Source: Comamonadaceae bacterium
Lineage (GTDB): Bacteria > Pseudomonadota > Gammaproteobacteria > Burkholderiales > Burkholderiaceae_C
Length of the DNA: 64,000 nt
Reading direction: 5' to 3'
Assembly (NCBI GenBank): GCA_947373185.1
Contig: CANBWP010000007.1
Span: 1-64,000 of the forward strand
Below are positions 1-8,518 of this stretch, in pieces (positions within the stretch are counted from its first letter, which is position 1; the number at the start of each line of letters is the position of its first letter). A model generated the notes under the pieces. That model had not been told where the DNA came from and made no database searches. It worked only from the letters and a program-made list of their open reading frames with translations. The position numbers and the translations under genes are program-made.

Positions 1-149
1 ACTTGCACAAGTCGGTGTTCATTGGCGAAATCAAAGCTGACGGCCAGTTCAATGTGGTGTGGAAGACACCGGGCCCCGTCAAAGCCAAGCCATGGAGCCC
101 TTACATTCCTGGCAACGACGTCAAGCCTGATGAGCCTGTGAAGAAGTAA
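1..149 (+). CDS. urtA: Urea ABC transporter substrate-binding protein UrtA (3' end only)
   Basis: Only the last 48 codons are in the window, in frame from base 3 to the TAA at 147-149. The visible tail reads through FIGEIKADGQFNVVWKT and WSPYIPGNDVKP and ends in a lysine-rich tail. This is typical of the C-terminus of amide/urea-type periplasmic binding proteins of the Leu/Ile/Val family. The identity rests mainly on position: it lies directly before urtBCDE on the same strand. UrtA binds urea in the periplasm and delivers it to the UrtBC membrane channel. An intrinsic terminator follows at once, as is common after a highly expressed binding protein. The N-terminal signal peptide and most of the protein lie outside the window. 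Confidence 0.85.
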   Translation, partial: LHKSVFIGEIKADGQFNVVWKTPGPVKAKPWSPYIPGNDVKPDEPVKK

Positions 150-167
150 TTCTTAAAGCGCGTCCTT

Positions 168-202
168 GAGGAAGGACGGCTTCGTCCTTCCTCATTTCTT
201 TT
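168..202 (+). terminator. Intrinsic terminator between urtA and urtB
   Basis: An 11-bp perfect stem (168-178 paired with 183-193) with a GCTT loop is followed by a T-rich run at 195-202. It sits 18 bases after the urtA stop and 20 bases before the chosen urtB start. Partial termination here would give more binding protein than membrane and ATPase subunits. Confidence 0.8.
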
Positions 203-222
203 GTCTGTACCAAAGAAGAAAC

Positions 223-1833
223 ATGATTCGATTGAGAACTTGGCCAGCCGTTTTTTTGCTGGTGACCTCGATGGCCCTGGCTTTTGTGGCCAGTCCTGTC
301 AAAGCCATGAGCTTGACAGAGATGAAGGGTTTGGTCGAAGGTGAAACTGACCAAAGAATCGAGATGCTGAGCCGCGTCGTGGCGCAGGGTGATGAAAATA
401 CCTTGGTGTTTTTACAAGCGCTGGCAGACGATGCTGTCAAAGTGGCTGGTGACAAAATTTGGATTGTGCGGGACAGCCTGGGCGCTGGCCAAGCACTGGA
501 CCCACTCACAGGGCTGGCACAAGATCTGCCGGCCGATGCACAAGATGTGGTGAGTAACAACCGATTTCGTGGCGAAATTGAAACCGCTCTGGCTGCTTTG
601 AAATTGTTCAGCAGCGACACAGCATTGCGTCAGCAAGCCATCAAAGCCCTGCTCAAAGAACCTGATGCGTCTAAATTGCCCCTTCTGAACAAAGCCTTGG
701 CACAAGAGCAAGATGTTTCGCTGAAAAATTTGTTGCAGTTGGCCCAAGCGGCTGCACAACTGGCGGATGCAGATGCCGGCATCCGTTTAGAAGCCGCCCA
801 ACGCTTGGCTGAAAGTCAAACCCCCGATACGCAGTTGCTGTTGAACCAACGCTTGGCCGAAGAGTCAGATCCCCAAGTTAAAGCGCAACTCAGAAAGTCA
901 CTCACCGCCATTGAAACTGCTTTGAAAACAGGCGAGCGTCTGGGTGCCTTGTTCACGGGTGCCAGTTTGGGTTCAATTTTGTTGTTGGTGGCGTTGGGCT
1001 TGGCCATCACTTATGGCCTGATGGGTGTGATCAACATGGCGCACGGCGAACTCATGATGATTGGCGCTTATGCCACGTATGTGGTTCAGGTGCTGTTCCG
1101 CCAATACTTGCCTGGCTATTTTGATTTCTACCTCTTGCTTGCAGTGCCTTTGTCATTCCTGGCATCTGCTTTGGTCGGCGCATTTTTAGAGCGTTCTGTG
1201 CTGCGCTTTTTGTATGGCCGTCCCTTGGAGTCTTTGTTGGCCACTTGGGGCATCAGTTTGATTTTGATGCAAACGGTTCGCTCCTTGTTTGGCGCACAAA
1301 ACGTAGGGGTTGAAAACCCTTCCTGGATGAGCGGCGGTTTTCAGGTGCTCTCCAACTTGACCTTGCCCTACAACCGGCTGGTCATCATTGCCTTTGCTGC
1401 AGCAGTTTTGCTGGCCATGTCTTTGGTCATTGGCAAAACTCGCTTGGGTTTGTTTGTGCGGGGTGTGACGCAAAACCGTCCGATGGCGTCTTGCATGGGG
1501 GTCAACACCGCACGCATTGACACCTATGCCTTTGCACTGGGGTCTGGCATTGCTGGCCTGGCAGGCTGTGCCTTGAGTCAAGTGGGCAACGTCGGCCCAG
1601 ACCTGGGTCAGAACTACATTGTGGACGCCTTCATGGTTGTGGTGTTGGGTGGCGTCGGTCAATTGGCAGGCACTGTGTATGCCGCGCTCGGATTGGGCTT
1701 GGTGAACAAGTTGCTGGAAGGTGTGACTGGCGCAGTCTTGGCCAAAATTTGTGTGCTTGTGTTCATCATTGTCTTCATTCAAAAACGACCGCAAGGCATT
1801 TTTGCCATGAAGGGTCGGAGCGCAGAGGCTTGA
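223..1833 (+). CDS. urtB: Urea ABC transporter permease UrtB
   Basis: Inner-membrane permease of the LivH type that forms half of the urea channel. From the ATG at 223 it has 536 residues. It starts with a signal-like hydrophobic segment (residues 6-27), then a periplasmic region of about 225 residues rich in Leu/Ala helical repeats. The multi-helix LIV permease domain follows from about residue 245, with ITYGLMGVINMAHGEL and GVGQLAGTVYAALGLG. The long periplasmic N-terminal extension is the hallmark of UrtB compared with LivH. An in-frame earlier start at 166 would lie inside the terminator hairpin, so 223 is preferred; an AGAAG stretch precedes it. urtC starts one base after the stop region, so the genes are co-transcribed. 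Confidence 0.93.
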   Translation: MIRLRTWPAVFLLVTSMALAFVASPVKAMSLTEMKGLVEGETDQRIEMLSRVVAQGDENTLVFLQALADDAVKVAGDKIWIVRDSLGAGQALDPLTGLAQDLPADAQDVVSNNRFRGEIETALAALKLFSSDTALRQQAIKALLKEPDASKLPLLNKALAQEQDVSLKNLLQLAQAAAQLADADAGIRLEAAQRLAESQTPDTQLLLNQRLAEESDPQVKAQLRKSLTAIETALKTGERLGALFTGASLGSILLLVALGLAITYGLMGVINMAHGELMMIGAYATYVVQVLFRQYLPGYFDFYLLLAVPLSFLASALVGAFLERSVLRFLYGRPLESLLATWGISLILMQTVRSLFGAQNVGVENPSWMSGGFQVLSNLTLPYNRLVIIAFAAAVLLAMSLVIGKTRLGLFVRGVTQNRPMASCMGVNTARIDTYAFALGSGIAGLAGCALSQVGNVGPDLGQNYIVDAFMVVVLGGVGQLAGTVYAALGLGLVNKLLEGVTGAVLAKICVLVFIIVFIQKRPQGIFAMKGRSAEA

Positions 1834-1834
1834 T

Positions 1835-2953
1835 ATGACAACTTTGAATCGAATCAAAATGGATTTGCCAGGTCGTGAGCCTTTGTTGAGCCGCAATGGT
1901 TGGATGGCTTTTTGGGTGGCCTTGTTGTGTGTGGGACTCTTGGTTCCCTTGATGAACCTGTTGGTGCCTCAGGGTCACTGGCTGCACTTCAGTGATTACG
2001 CAGTCAGCTTGGTCGGCAAAATCATGTGTTACGCCATTTGTGCTTTGGCCATGGACCTCATTTGGGGCTACACCGGCATTTTGTCTTTGGGTCATGGCTT
2101 GTTCTTTGCCATTGGCGGTTATGTCATGGGCATGTACCTCATGCGGCAGATTGGCACCGACGGCAATTACAAAAGCAACTTGCCAGACTTCATGGTCTTT
2201 TTGGATTGGAAAGAGTTGCCGTGGCACTGGCTGCTGTCTGACAGCTTTGGGGCTACGCTGTGTTTGATTGTCTTGGTACCAGCCTGTGTCTCAGGTGTTT
2301 TTGGCTACTTTGCCTTTCGCTCGCGCATCAAAGGGGTTTACTTTTCCATCATCACGCAGGCCATGACCTTTGCCGCCATGCTCCTGTTCTTTCGCAACGA
2401 AACTGGCTTTGGTGGCAACAATGGTTTCACAGACTTTAAGCGCATTTTGAATTTGCCTTTGGCCACACCCCACATGCGCATGTTCTTGTTTGTCCTGACA
2501 GGCATGACCTTGCTGGGATTTTTCTTGATGGCCCGTTGGTTGATCCGAAGTAAATTCGGTCGTGTTTTGCAGGCCATTCGAGATGCTGAAACACGCGTCA
2601 TGTTCTCGGGTTATTCCCCTTTGCCCTATAAGCTGAGCATTTGGATGATTTCGGCTGTGATGTGCGGTGTCGCTGGCGCCTTGTATGTCCCCCAAGTGGG
2701 CATCATCAACCCCGGCGAGATGAGTCCTGCCAACTCGATTGAAATCGCCGTTTGGGCGGCTGTGGGTGGCCGTGGCAGTTTGATGGGGCCCGTGGTCGGT
2801 GCCTTTTTGGTGAACGGTGCCAAAAGCTGGCTGACAGTGACAGCACCTGAATTTTGGTTGTACTTTCTAGGCGCCTTGTTCATCGCTGTGACATTGTTCC
2901 TGCCGCAGGGTGTGGTGGGCTTGGTGCAACGCTTGAAAGGAGGCCGCGCATGA
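1835..2953 (+). CDS. urtC: Urea ABC transporter permease UrtC
   Basis: LivM-type inner-membrane permease, 372 residues, the partner of UrtB in the urea channel. About ten hydrophobic segments are visible. LIV-permease motifs include DLIWGYTGILSLGHGLFFAIGGYVMG (residues about 75-100) and the loop with IRDAETRVMFSGY before the last helices. The insert near residues 108-130 (DGNYKSNLPDFMVFLDWKELPWHW) is characteristic of UrtC rather than LivM. The start follows the urtB stop with essentially no gap. The stop overlaps the urtD start in an ATGA at 2950-2953, so translation of the two genes is probably coupled. Confidence 0.93.
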   Translation: MTTLNRIKMDLPGREPLLSRNGWMAFWVALLCVGLLVPLMNLLVPQGHWLHFSDYAVSLVGKIMCYAICALAMDLIWGYTGILSLGHGLFFAIGGYVMGMYLMRQIGTDGNYKSNLPDFMVFLDWKELPWHWLLSDSFGATLCLIVLVPACVSGVFGYFAFRSRIKGVYFSIITQAMTFAAMLLFFRNETGFGGNNGFTDFKRILNLPLATPHMRMFLFVLTGMTLLGFFLMARWLIRSKFGRVLQAIRDAETRVMFSGYSPLPYKLSIWMISAVMCGVAGALYVPQVGIINPGEMSPANSIEIAVWAAVGGRGSLMGPVVGAFLVNGAKSWLTVTAPEFWLYFLGALFIAVTLFLPQGVVGLVQRLKGGRA

Positions 2954-3822
2954 CCCCCGATTTGTTGCAACAAGGCGCCAAGCGCGTTGCAGAGCGACTG
3001 GTCAAAGTCAGCACAGACACTGAGTCAGGCGGCCGCGATGCCAGTTATGGTCGCGTTTACACGCCGGGTGAAGTGGATGTGTCGCATGGCCGTATTTTGT
3101 ATTTGGAAGATGTGAGTGTGAGCTTTGATGGCTTCAAAGCCATCAACAAACTCTCGCTTGACATTGCGCCCGGCGAGCTGCGCTGCATCATCGGCCCCAA
3201 TGGCGCCGGCAAAACCACCATGATGGACATCATCACGGGCAAAACACGGCCCGATGAAGGTCGGGTTTTCTTTGGCAGCACCATTGATTTGCTACGCCAC
3301 AATGAGCCTGAAATTGCGCAGCTGGGCATTGGCCGAAAGTTCCAAAAGCCCACCGTGTTTGAACAACTGAGTGTGTTTGAAAACTTAGAACTCGCGCTCA
3401 AAACACCGAAGGGTGTGAAGGCGTCCATGTTCTTCAAGTTGGATTCTGCGCAGTCCGATCGGTTGGCTGAAGTGTTGCACACCATTCATTTGGCGGACAG
3501 TGTCCTGACGCAGGCTGGCAAGCTCAGTCACGGCCAAAAACAATGGCTTGAAATTGGCATGTTGCTGATGCAAGACCCGAAGTTGTTGTTGCTCGACGAG
3601 CCAGTGGCCGGCATGACCGATCACGAAACAGAACGCACTGCCGAATTGTTCTTAACACTCAAGGGCAAACACTCCTTGATGGTGGTGGAGCATGACATGG
3701 GTTTCATCAAAACCATTTCTGACATCGTCACCGTGCTGTGCGATGGTTCTGTGTTGGCACAAGGCACGCTCGATCAGGTGCAAGCCGATGAGCGTGTGAT
3801 TGAAGTTTATTTGGGCCGTTGA
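2950..3822 (+). CDS. urtD: Urea ABC transporter ATP-binding protein UrtD
   Basis: Cytoplasmic ATPase of the urea importer, 290 residues from the ATG at 2950. Walker A is GPNGAGKTT at residues 82-90. The signature is LSHGQKQWLEIG and Walker B is LLLLDEPVAGM; the H-loop sits in VVEHDMGF. A polar extension of about 45 residues precedes the ABC domain. The AGMTDHETE stretch after Walker B is typical of LivG/UrtD ATPases. The start overlaps the urtC stop by four bases. A longer reading frame from 2854 exists, but it overlaps urtC for about 100 bases and is rejected. Confidence 0.93.
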   Translation: MTPDLLQQGAKRVAERLVKVSTDTESGGRDASYGRVYTPGEVDVSHGRILYLEDVSVSFDGFKAINKLSLDIAPGELRCIIGPNGAGKTTMMDIITGKTRPDEGRVFFGSTIDLLRHNEPEIAQLGIGRKFQKPTVFEQLSVFENLELALKTPKGVKASMFFKLDSAQSDRLAEVLHTIHLADSVLTQAGKLSHGQKQWLEIGMLLMQDPKLLLLDEPVAGMTDHETERTAELFLTLKGKHSLMVVEHDMGFIKTISDIVTVLCDGSVLAQGTLDQVQADERVIEVYLGR

Positions 3823-3833
3823 GAGGGCGAGCG

Positions 3834-4541
3834 ATGAATTTGACGGTACAAAATATTCAGCAGTATTACGGCGGATCGCACATCTTGCGCGATGTGAGTT
3901 TGCAAGCCCAACAAGGTGAAGTGACGGTTTTGCTGGGGCGCAATGGCGTGGGTAAAACCACCTTGCTGAAATCTTTGATGGGCGTGGTGCCCATCAAGAG
4001 CGGCTCGGTGGTCTTGGGCCAGCAAGACCTCACCCGCGCGACGCCCTACGAACGCGCCCGCGCAGGCGTTGGGTATGTGCCTCAAGGTCGCGAGATCTTT
4101 GCGCGACTGACTGTCGAGGAAAACTTGCAAATGGGCTTGGCCACACAGCCCGGTCGCACGCCCATTCCTGCCGAGTTGTTTGATTTATTTCCCGTCTTGA
4201 AACAAATGCTGCACCGCCGTGGCGGTGACCTCTCAGGCGGTCAGCAACAGCAGTTGGCCATTGCCAGAGCCTTGGCGGCCAAGCCCAAGCTGCTCATCTT
4301 GGATGAGCCGACTGAAGGCATTCAACCCAGCATCATCAAGGACATCGGCCGCGTCATTCGTCGCTTGGCCGATGTGGGCATGCAAGGGCAACGCATGGCC
4401 GTCTTGCTGTGTGAGCAGTACTACGACTTTGCCGAAGAGTTGGCAGATGCCTACATGGTCATGGAACGGGGCGAAGTCATTGCGCAAGGACCTGGCCACG
4501 AAATGCAGACCAAGGGCGTCCGCCAGCTGGTCGCCATTTAA
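3834..4541 (+). CDS. urtE: Urea ABC transporter ATP-binding protein UrtE
   Basis: Second ATPase of the urea importer (LivF type), 235 residues. Walker A is GRNGVGKTT (about residues 34-42). The signature is LSGGQQQQLAIARAL and Walker B is LLILDEPTEGIQPSI, a wording typical of UrtE. The ATG at 3834 is chosen because a GAGGGCGAG stretch lies just upstream. A TTG at 3819 would add five residues and overlap urtD. This is the last gene of the urt operon. Its stop overlaps the 3' end of the convergent ureD gene by four bases, and no terminator is visible between them. Confidence 0.93.
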   Translation: MNLTVQNIQQYYGGSHILRDVSLQAQQGEVTVLLGRNGVGKTTLLKSLMGVVPIKSGSVVLGQQDLTRATPYERARAGVGYVPQGREIFARLTVEENLQMGLATQPGRTPIPAELFDLFPVLKQMLHRRGGDLSGGQQQQLAIARALAAKPKLLILDEPTEGIQPSIIKDIGRVIRRLADVGMQGQRMAVLLCEQYYDFAEELADAYMVMERGEVIAQGPGHEMQTKGVRQLVAI

Positions 4542-5368
4542 ACGCTCCAAATTCTGGGAGGCGTGCTGGGCAATTGCCAAAGTGCGTGGCGCCAAGTGGC
4601 CCAGACTTGCTTGAGCACATCCATGGTGGGTTCAACCAAGGGCGACATGACGCGCAGCACAATCACCTGGGGGTGAGCGCAAGTGATGCCCGCTTGCAAT
4701 TTGAGGGGATGGGCTTCTAGAACCTCACGAGCAAGGTCAATCGCCATGGTTGCGCGCTGAGGATCGATGCGACTGCCTGCCGCAAAAACCAAGCTGGCCA
4801 AACATTTTTGGCCAGCCAAGCCCAGTGGGCTGTTGAGCCAGCGTGCGTCTTGCCCTTGAATCTTGCCTTTTTCCAACCAGACGCCGGGTATTTCCAAATG
4901 CTGTTGAAAGTACCCTTGCTTGAAAGCCATGTCAGAGGAGGGCAAGCCCAATGCGGTGATGTCCCAAGTGATCAATTCTGAATCGGGTGCCAAATTGAAA
5001 ACGGCTCGGTTGGTGGCCTCGCAAGCGTTGTAGGCGATGGCTTCCAAGGGCAGCCATTCCAAGCGCGCGCCAGGCGCTAAGTTGGCATGCAGCTGTTGCA
5101 AAGCCGGATGGCCACCTGATTTGTAGAAGCGCGTGGCTCCGGGCGTGCTAACCAAGCCATGGGCGCCTTCACCCACACTGACTCGAATGTCCAAGGTGTC
5201 TCCGCCCACCAAACCCCCAGGCGGGTGCACCAAGACATTGTGGCAAATGTGATCGCCTTCAGGGTAGAGGCTTTTCAGAATCCTGAGCGGCCCTTGGTGC
5301 ACATACCGGGCAACGGTGCGCTGTGATTCACAAGTGAAATCAAGTTGAAGTTCAGCGCGCCATGCCAT
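4538..5368 (-). CDS. ureD: Urease accessory protein UreD
   Basis: Urease maturation factor, 276 residues, that forms the scaffold with UreF and UreG for nickel insertion into urease. Conserved family wording includes HNVLVHPPGGLVGGDTLDI (about residues 42-60), STPGATRFYKS (about 74-84) and WDITALGLPSS. Length is normal for the family. It points toward urtE and converges with it. Its start lies 12 bases after the stop of the potassium channel gene on the same strand, so it is probably transcribed with that gene. No ureA, ureB, ureC, ureE, ureF or ureG is present in this window. No strong ribosome-binding site is seen before the start, which fits read-through translation from the gene above. 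Confidence 0.92.
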   Translation of the reverse strand: MAWRAELQLDFTCESQRTVARYVHQGPLRILKSLYPEGDHICHNVLVHPPGGLVGGDTLDIRVSVGEGAHGLVSTPGATRFYKSGGHPALQQLHANLAPGARLEWLPLEAIAYNACEATNRAVFNLAPDSELITWDITALGLPSSDMAFKQGYFQQHLEIPGVWLEKGKIQGQDARWLNSPLGLAGQKCLASLVFAAGSRIDPQRATMAIDLAREVLEAHPLKLQAGITCAHPQVIVLRVMSPLVEPTMDVLKQVWATWRHALWQLPSTPPRIWSV

Positions 5369-5380
5369 GAGGATGTGTCT

Positions 5381-7006
5381 TTATGTCGGTGGCGCTTCTT
5401 GTCGGTTGATGATGCGCCACAGTTGTTTGTCGGTCTCGGTCAAGCGGTCAGGCATGGCCAAGGTCTCTTTGATCTGCTCTTGATCTGACAGCAAATTGAG
5501 TTGCCTGATTTGTCCCAACAGATATTGGAAGTGCTCTACAGCATGTTCCGGATTGGATGCTATTTTATGCAATGGCAAGATGGAGACATCGTCCATCAAC
5601 TCACGCTCTTTTTTGGCTTTGTCGACCAAACGCCTGAGGTCGTCGTCCGTCAAATGAAGGCGCTTGCTTTCAGCCTTGATGAAAGCGGCCTCTTCATCAT
5701 CGATCACCCCATCAGACAGCATTTCGTAAATGGTGTTCACCAGTGCATCACGATCTGACTTCAATTGGTCGGCAAAGGCCGCAGACAGCAATGCGGCTGG
5801 AATGGCAAAAATACCAATGCCAATGAGGGCCAGCACAATGGTCATGGCGCGACCCGCAGGCGTGATGGGTGAAATGTCGCCATAGCCCACAGAGGCCAGC
5901 GTAATCACAGCCCAATAAATAGACTGCGGTATGTTCTCAAACTTGTCGGGTTGCGCCTCGTGCTCGAACAGGTAGCCCAAGCTGGCTGTCATGACCACCA
6001 ACAACAGCATGATGAACGCTGATGCGGCCATGACGGGCCATTCCCGTGCAATCACCTGTGAAAGTGACTTGGTTGCGCCGGTATAGCGCGTCAGTTTCAA
6101 AAGCCGCAGCAATCGGAAGACTCGCATGAAGCGCAAGTCAAACAAGTGATGCAAAAACACCTCTAAGAAAAAGGGTGCAATGGCCAAAAGGTCGATCACG
6201 GAGGCGGTTGATTTGGCCAACTTCAAGCGACCTGTGATGGCCTTTTGAAAGCCCGGTTCTTCCACGCAACAATAAAGCCGCAAGCAATACTCCAGGGTGA
6301 AAACACTGACGGCCACCGCATCCAAAATCAGGAATTCAAGATTGAGCAGGTAGTGAATGCTTTGAACAGACTCCAAAACCACCGCAATGACGGAGATCAC
6401 CACCCAGATCACGATGAAGGTGTCAAACATGTGGTGCAGTTCGCCACCATAGTCACTTGGGAACACCAATGCATGGACTTTTTGCCGAAAGGTTCTGCCC
6501 TTGTTGGCTTTGATGAAGTCTTTGACGGCTGGAATCAAGACTCTGAATAATTTCAAGATTCGCAGCAAGCGCAAGAATCTCAGGAATCGCAGGTCAATTG
6601 AAATGAAGGCTTGCAGAAAGAAGGGCAGAATCGCCACCAAGTCGATCAGCGCAAACGGACTTGCGACATACCGACCACGGGCAAATCGGTGCTTCTTAAA
6701 CTCATCGTCTTCAGGGGCCAGATAAAACCGCAGAATGTACTCAACGGAAAAGACAATCACCGAGACAATGTCGAAATAGTGAAACCATATTTGATTGGGT
6801 TCAAACACGGCTGGCAAATGTTCAAACACCAAGGCAAACAAATTGGCCACGATCAGCAGTCCAATCCAATGCTCGATGGCCTTGTGATGATTGCCTTCGA
6901 TGTGAGGGTCTAACAACCAAGCGTAGAGCCATTTCCGGAATGGCAAGTCACTTGAAATCTCGACTTGGTTGGACAGCAGCTGGGATTCAATGTTTTTGTT
7001 TGACAT
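5381..7006 (-). CDS. Voltage-gated potassium channel with two tandem voltage-sensor domains
   Basis: Predicted inner-membrane K+ channel, 541 residues, from an ATG preceded by AGAAGGA. The pore filter TLASVGYGD is at residues 369-377, between helices at about 325-347 (S5) and 386-411 (S6). Two voltage sensors precede it. Sensor 1 has S2 motif EYILR (89-93), S3 IDLVAILPFFL (121-131) and S4 DLRFLRFLRLLRILKL (138-153). Sensor 2 has EYCLR (239-243), IDLLAIAPFFL (271-281) and DLRFMRVFRLLRLLKL (290-305). The repeats are spaced 150-152 residues apart, so this is an internal duplication; the first copy has no pore. An acidic helical tail (about 420-541, with DGVIDDEE) follows. Ordinary Kv channels have one sensor per pore. 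It lies between a one-helix membrane protein gene and ureD on the same strand. Confidence 0.85.
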   Translation of the reverse strand: MSNKNIESQLLSNQVEISSDLPFRKWLYAWLLDPHIEGNHHKAIEHWIGLLIVANLFALVFEHLPAVFEPNQIWFHYFDIVSVIVFSVEYILRFYLAPEDDEFKKHRFARGRYVASPFALIDLVAILPFFLQAFISIDLRFLRFLRLLRILKLFRVLIPAVKDFIKANKGRTFRQKVHALVFPSDYGGELHHMFDTFIVIWVVISVIAVVLESVQSIHYLLNLEFLILDAVAVSVFTLEYCLRLYCCVEEPGFQKAITGRLKLAKSTASVIDLLAIAPFFLEVFLHHLFDLRFMRVFRLLRLLKLTRYTGATKSLSQVIAREWPVMAASAFIMLLLVVMTASLGYLFEHEAQPDKFENIPQSIYWAVITLASVGYGDISPITPAGRAMTIVLALIGIGIFAIPAALLSAAFADQLKSDRDALVNTIYEMLSDGVIDDEEAAFIKAESKRLHLTDDDLRRLVDKAKKERELMDDVSILPLHKIASNPEHAVEHFQYLLGQIRQLNLLSDQEQIKETLAMPDRLTETDKQLWRIINRQEAPPT

Positions 7007-7018
7007 GCTGAATCCTTC

Positions 7019-7588
7019 TTAAAACTCGAACTCGTCAACTTTGATGGGGTAGCCACCTTTGTCGCAGACAGTCACTTTGAGGGCCACCTTGGTATCAATG
7101 GCGTCCATCTCGACCATCTGTGAGGCCACGGTCGCCACGGCCGAGCCTGGGGGTGTTGGCACAATTTTTTCTAAAATGATGTTGCCCACCGTCGCGTGAT
7201 CTTTGGGATCGCATTTGGCAATGAATGCAAGAGGTTCATTGGTGAATGCATTGGTCAGGTCTTTCAGCGCCTTGACGTTTTCGAGGATGTCGTTGTAACA
7301 ATCGCCCCAGCGACGGCGTTCCATGGCGCTTGCTGCGCAGCTCTCGATGACAAAATCTTCTTGCATGCGGGGTTCGCTGTTGTCTTTGAGCCATTTCACC
7401 CAGGCTTCACCATTTTGTTTGGTGACTTCGTTTTTGTTGCCTTCTTCGTGGGACAAAACGCCCACCCAGCCCACGCACACCAGCATGCAGGTCAAGAAAA
7501 TCAAAAACAAGATGTCATAAAAATTTGGATAGCCAGACACCACAACCGCTGCTTGGGTCTCTTGGTTGGGCTTTGCAGTTTCTGTCAT
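7019..7588 (-). CDS. Unknown single-helix membrane protein, partner candidate of the channel
   Basis: I do not recognise this family. From the ATG at 7588 (GGGAG about nine bases upstream) it has 189 residues. There is a polar N-terminus, one hydrophobic segment at about 21-45, and a soluble C-terminal part that should lie outside the cytoplasm. That part has four cysteines (in ESCAAS, WGDCYND, IAKCDPK and VTVCDKG), which could make two disulfides. An upstream in-frame start would add ten residues but has no clear ribosome-binding site. Only 12 bases separate its stop from the start of the channel gene. I therefore infer one transcript and a possible accessory role for the channel, without direct evidence. 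Confidence 0.6.
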   Translation of the reverse strand: MTETAKPNQETQAAVVVSGYPNFYDILFLIFLTCMLVCVGWVGVLSHEEGNKNEVTKQNGEAWVKWLKDNSEPRMQEDFVIESCAASAMERRRWGDCYNDILENVKALKDLTNAFTNEPLAFIAKCDPKDHATVGNIILEKIVPTPPGSAVATVASQMVEMDAIDTKVALKVTVCDKGGYPIKVDEFEF

Positions 7589-7626
7589 GAACGGAGCTCC
7601 CTGGTTCAGCACGGACAAACCACTGC

Positions 7627-7702
7627 CTGGCCGAATTGGCCAGACAATTTAACGGTGCATCGTAGGGAATCGGCTCGAAAGGTCAAGGCTTTAGAGCCGA
7701 TT
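7627..7702. promoter_or_regulatory. Two inverted repeats upstream of the channel operon
   Basis: The 150-base gap between the importer permease stop and the membrane protein start holds two inverted repeats. CTGGCC-N5-GGCCAG is at 7627-7643. AATCGGCTC (7668-7676) pairs with GAGCCGATT (7694-7702) across 17 bases. Neither is followed by a T-run, so they look more like operators or leader structures than terminators. Function unknown. Confidence 0.4.
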
Positions 7703-7738
7703 GAAAAATTAACAGCAGCCCATCGGCCGTGATCGCAA

Positions 7739-8506
7739 TTATTCGTTGTTGGTTCCGCGGTGGGCCCAACCCGTGGTGTGTTTCTCAATGTAGCTAAAAA
7801 GCTCATACATCACCATGGCCATGGCGCCAACAACCACCAAGCCAGAAAAGGCCAAGCCCATTTGCATGGCAGAGCCCGCAGAGATCAGCAGATAACCGAT
7901 GCCTTCGTTGGCCGCTGTCATTTCAGACACCGTGGTGCCCACAAAAGCCAAGGTGATGGCCACTTTGAGGGAGCCGAAGAAATAAGGCATGGAGCGAGGC
8001 AGGCCCACTTTGACCAAGACGTCCCAACGTTTGGCGCCCAACACCCGCAGCACGTCTTCCAGCTCTGGCTCTAGGGTGGCCAAGCCGGTAGCGATGTTCA
8101 CCATGATGGGAAAGAAACTGATCAGGAAGGCGGTCAGGATGGCCGGGCCGATGCCGATGCCAAACCAAACCACCAAGATGGGCACAAATGCGGCTTTGGG
8201 CAAAGCGTTGAATGCAGTCATGAGCGGGTAGACCGCTGCGTAAGCCAAACGCGAGCTGCCAATGACAAAGCCCAGCAGAACGCCGACCACAATGGCAATG
8301 CCAAAGCCGGCCATGGTGACCCAGTAAGTTCGCCAAGCGTGAGCGGCAATGACGCCACTGAACTCAACGGTTTGCTGCGCAATGCGCCAGGGGCTGGGAA
8401 AAATGAATTCGGAGACGTTGAAGATGCTGCATGCCGCTTGCCAAATGACGAGCGTGATGATGAGCAAAAACCATGGTGCCGTTTGTTCGATTGTTTTCTT
8501 GTTCAC
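7739..8506 (-). CDS. NMT1/SsuC-type ABC transporter permease
   Basis: Inner-membrane permease of the BPD_transp_1 family, 255 residues with about six hydrophobic segments. The cytoplasmic EAA-like loop that contacts the ATPase is seen around ELEDVLRVLGAKRWDVLVKVGLPRSMPYFFGSLKVA. This loop and the length match the SsuC/TauC/ThiX group of importers for sulfonates, nitrate, pyrimidine precursors and similar small molecules. It is the third gene of a minus-strand operon after the binding protein and the ATPase, 12 bases after the ATPase stop. The true substrate cannot be read from the sequence. A shared operator with urate genes suggests a purine-related compound (inference). Confidence 0.85.
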   Translation of the reverse strand: MNKKTIEQTAPWFLLIITLVIWQAACSIFNVSEFIFPSPWRIAQQTVEFSGVIAAHAWRTYWVTMAGFGIAIVVGVLLGFVIGSSRLAYAAVYPLMTAFNALPKAAFVPILVVWFGIGIGPAILTAFLISFFPIMVNIATGLATLEPELEDVLRVLGAKRWDVLVKVGLPRSMPYFFGSLKVAITLAFVGTTVSEMTAANEGIGYLLISAGSAMQMGLAFSGLVVVGAMAMVMYELFSYIEKHTTGWAHRGTNNE

Positions 8507-8518
8507 AACATCACCTGC

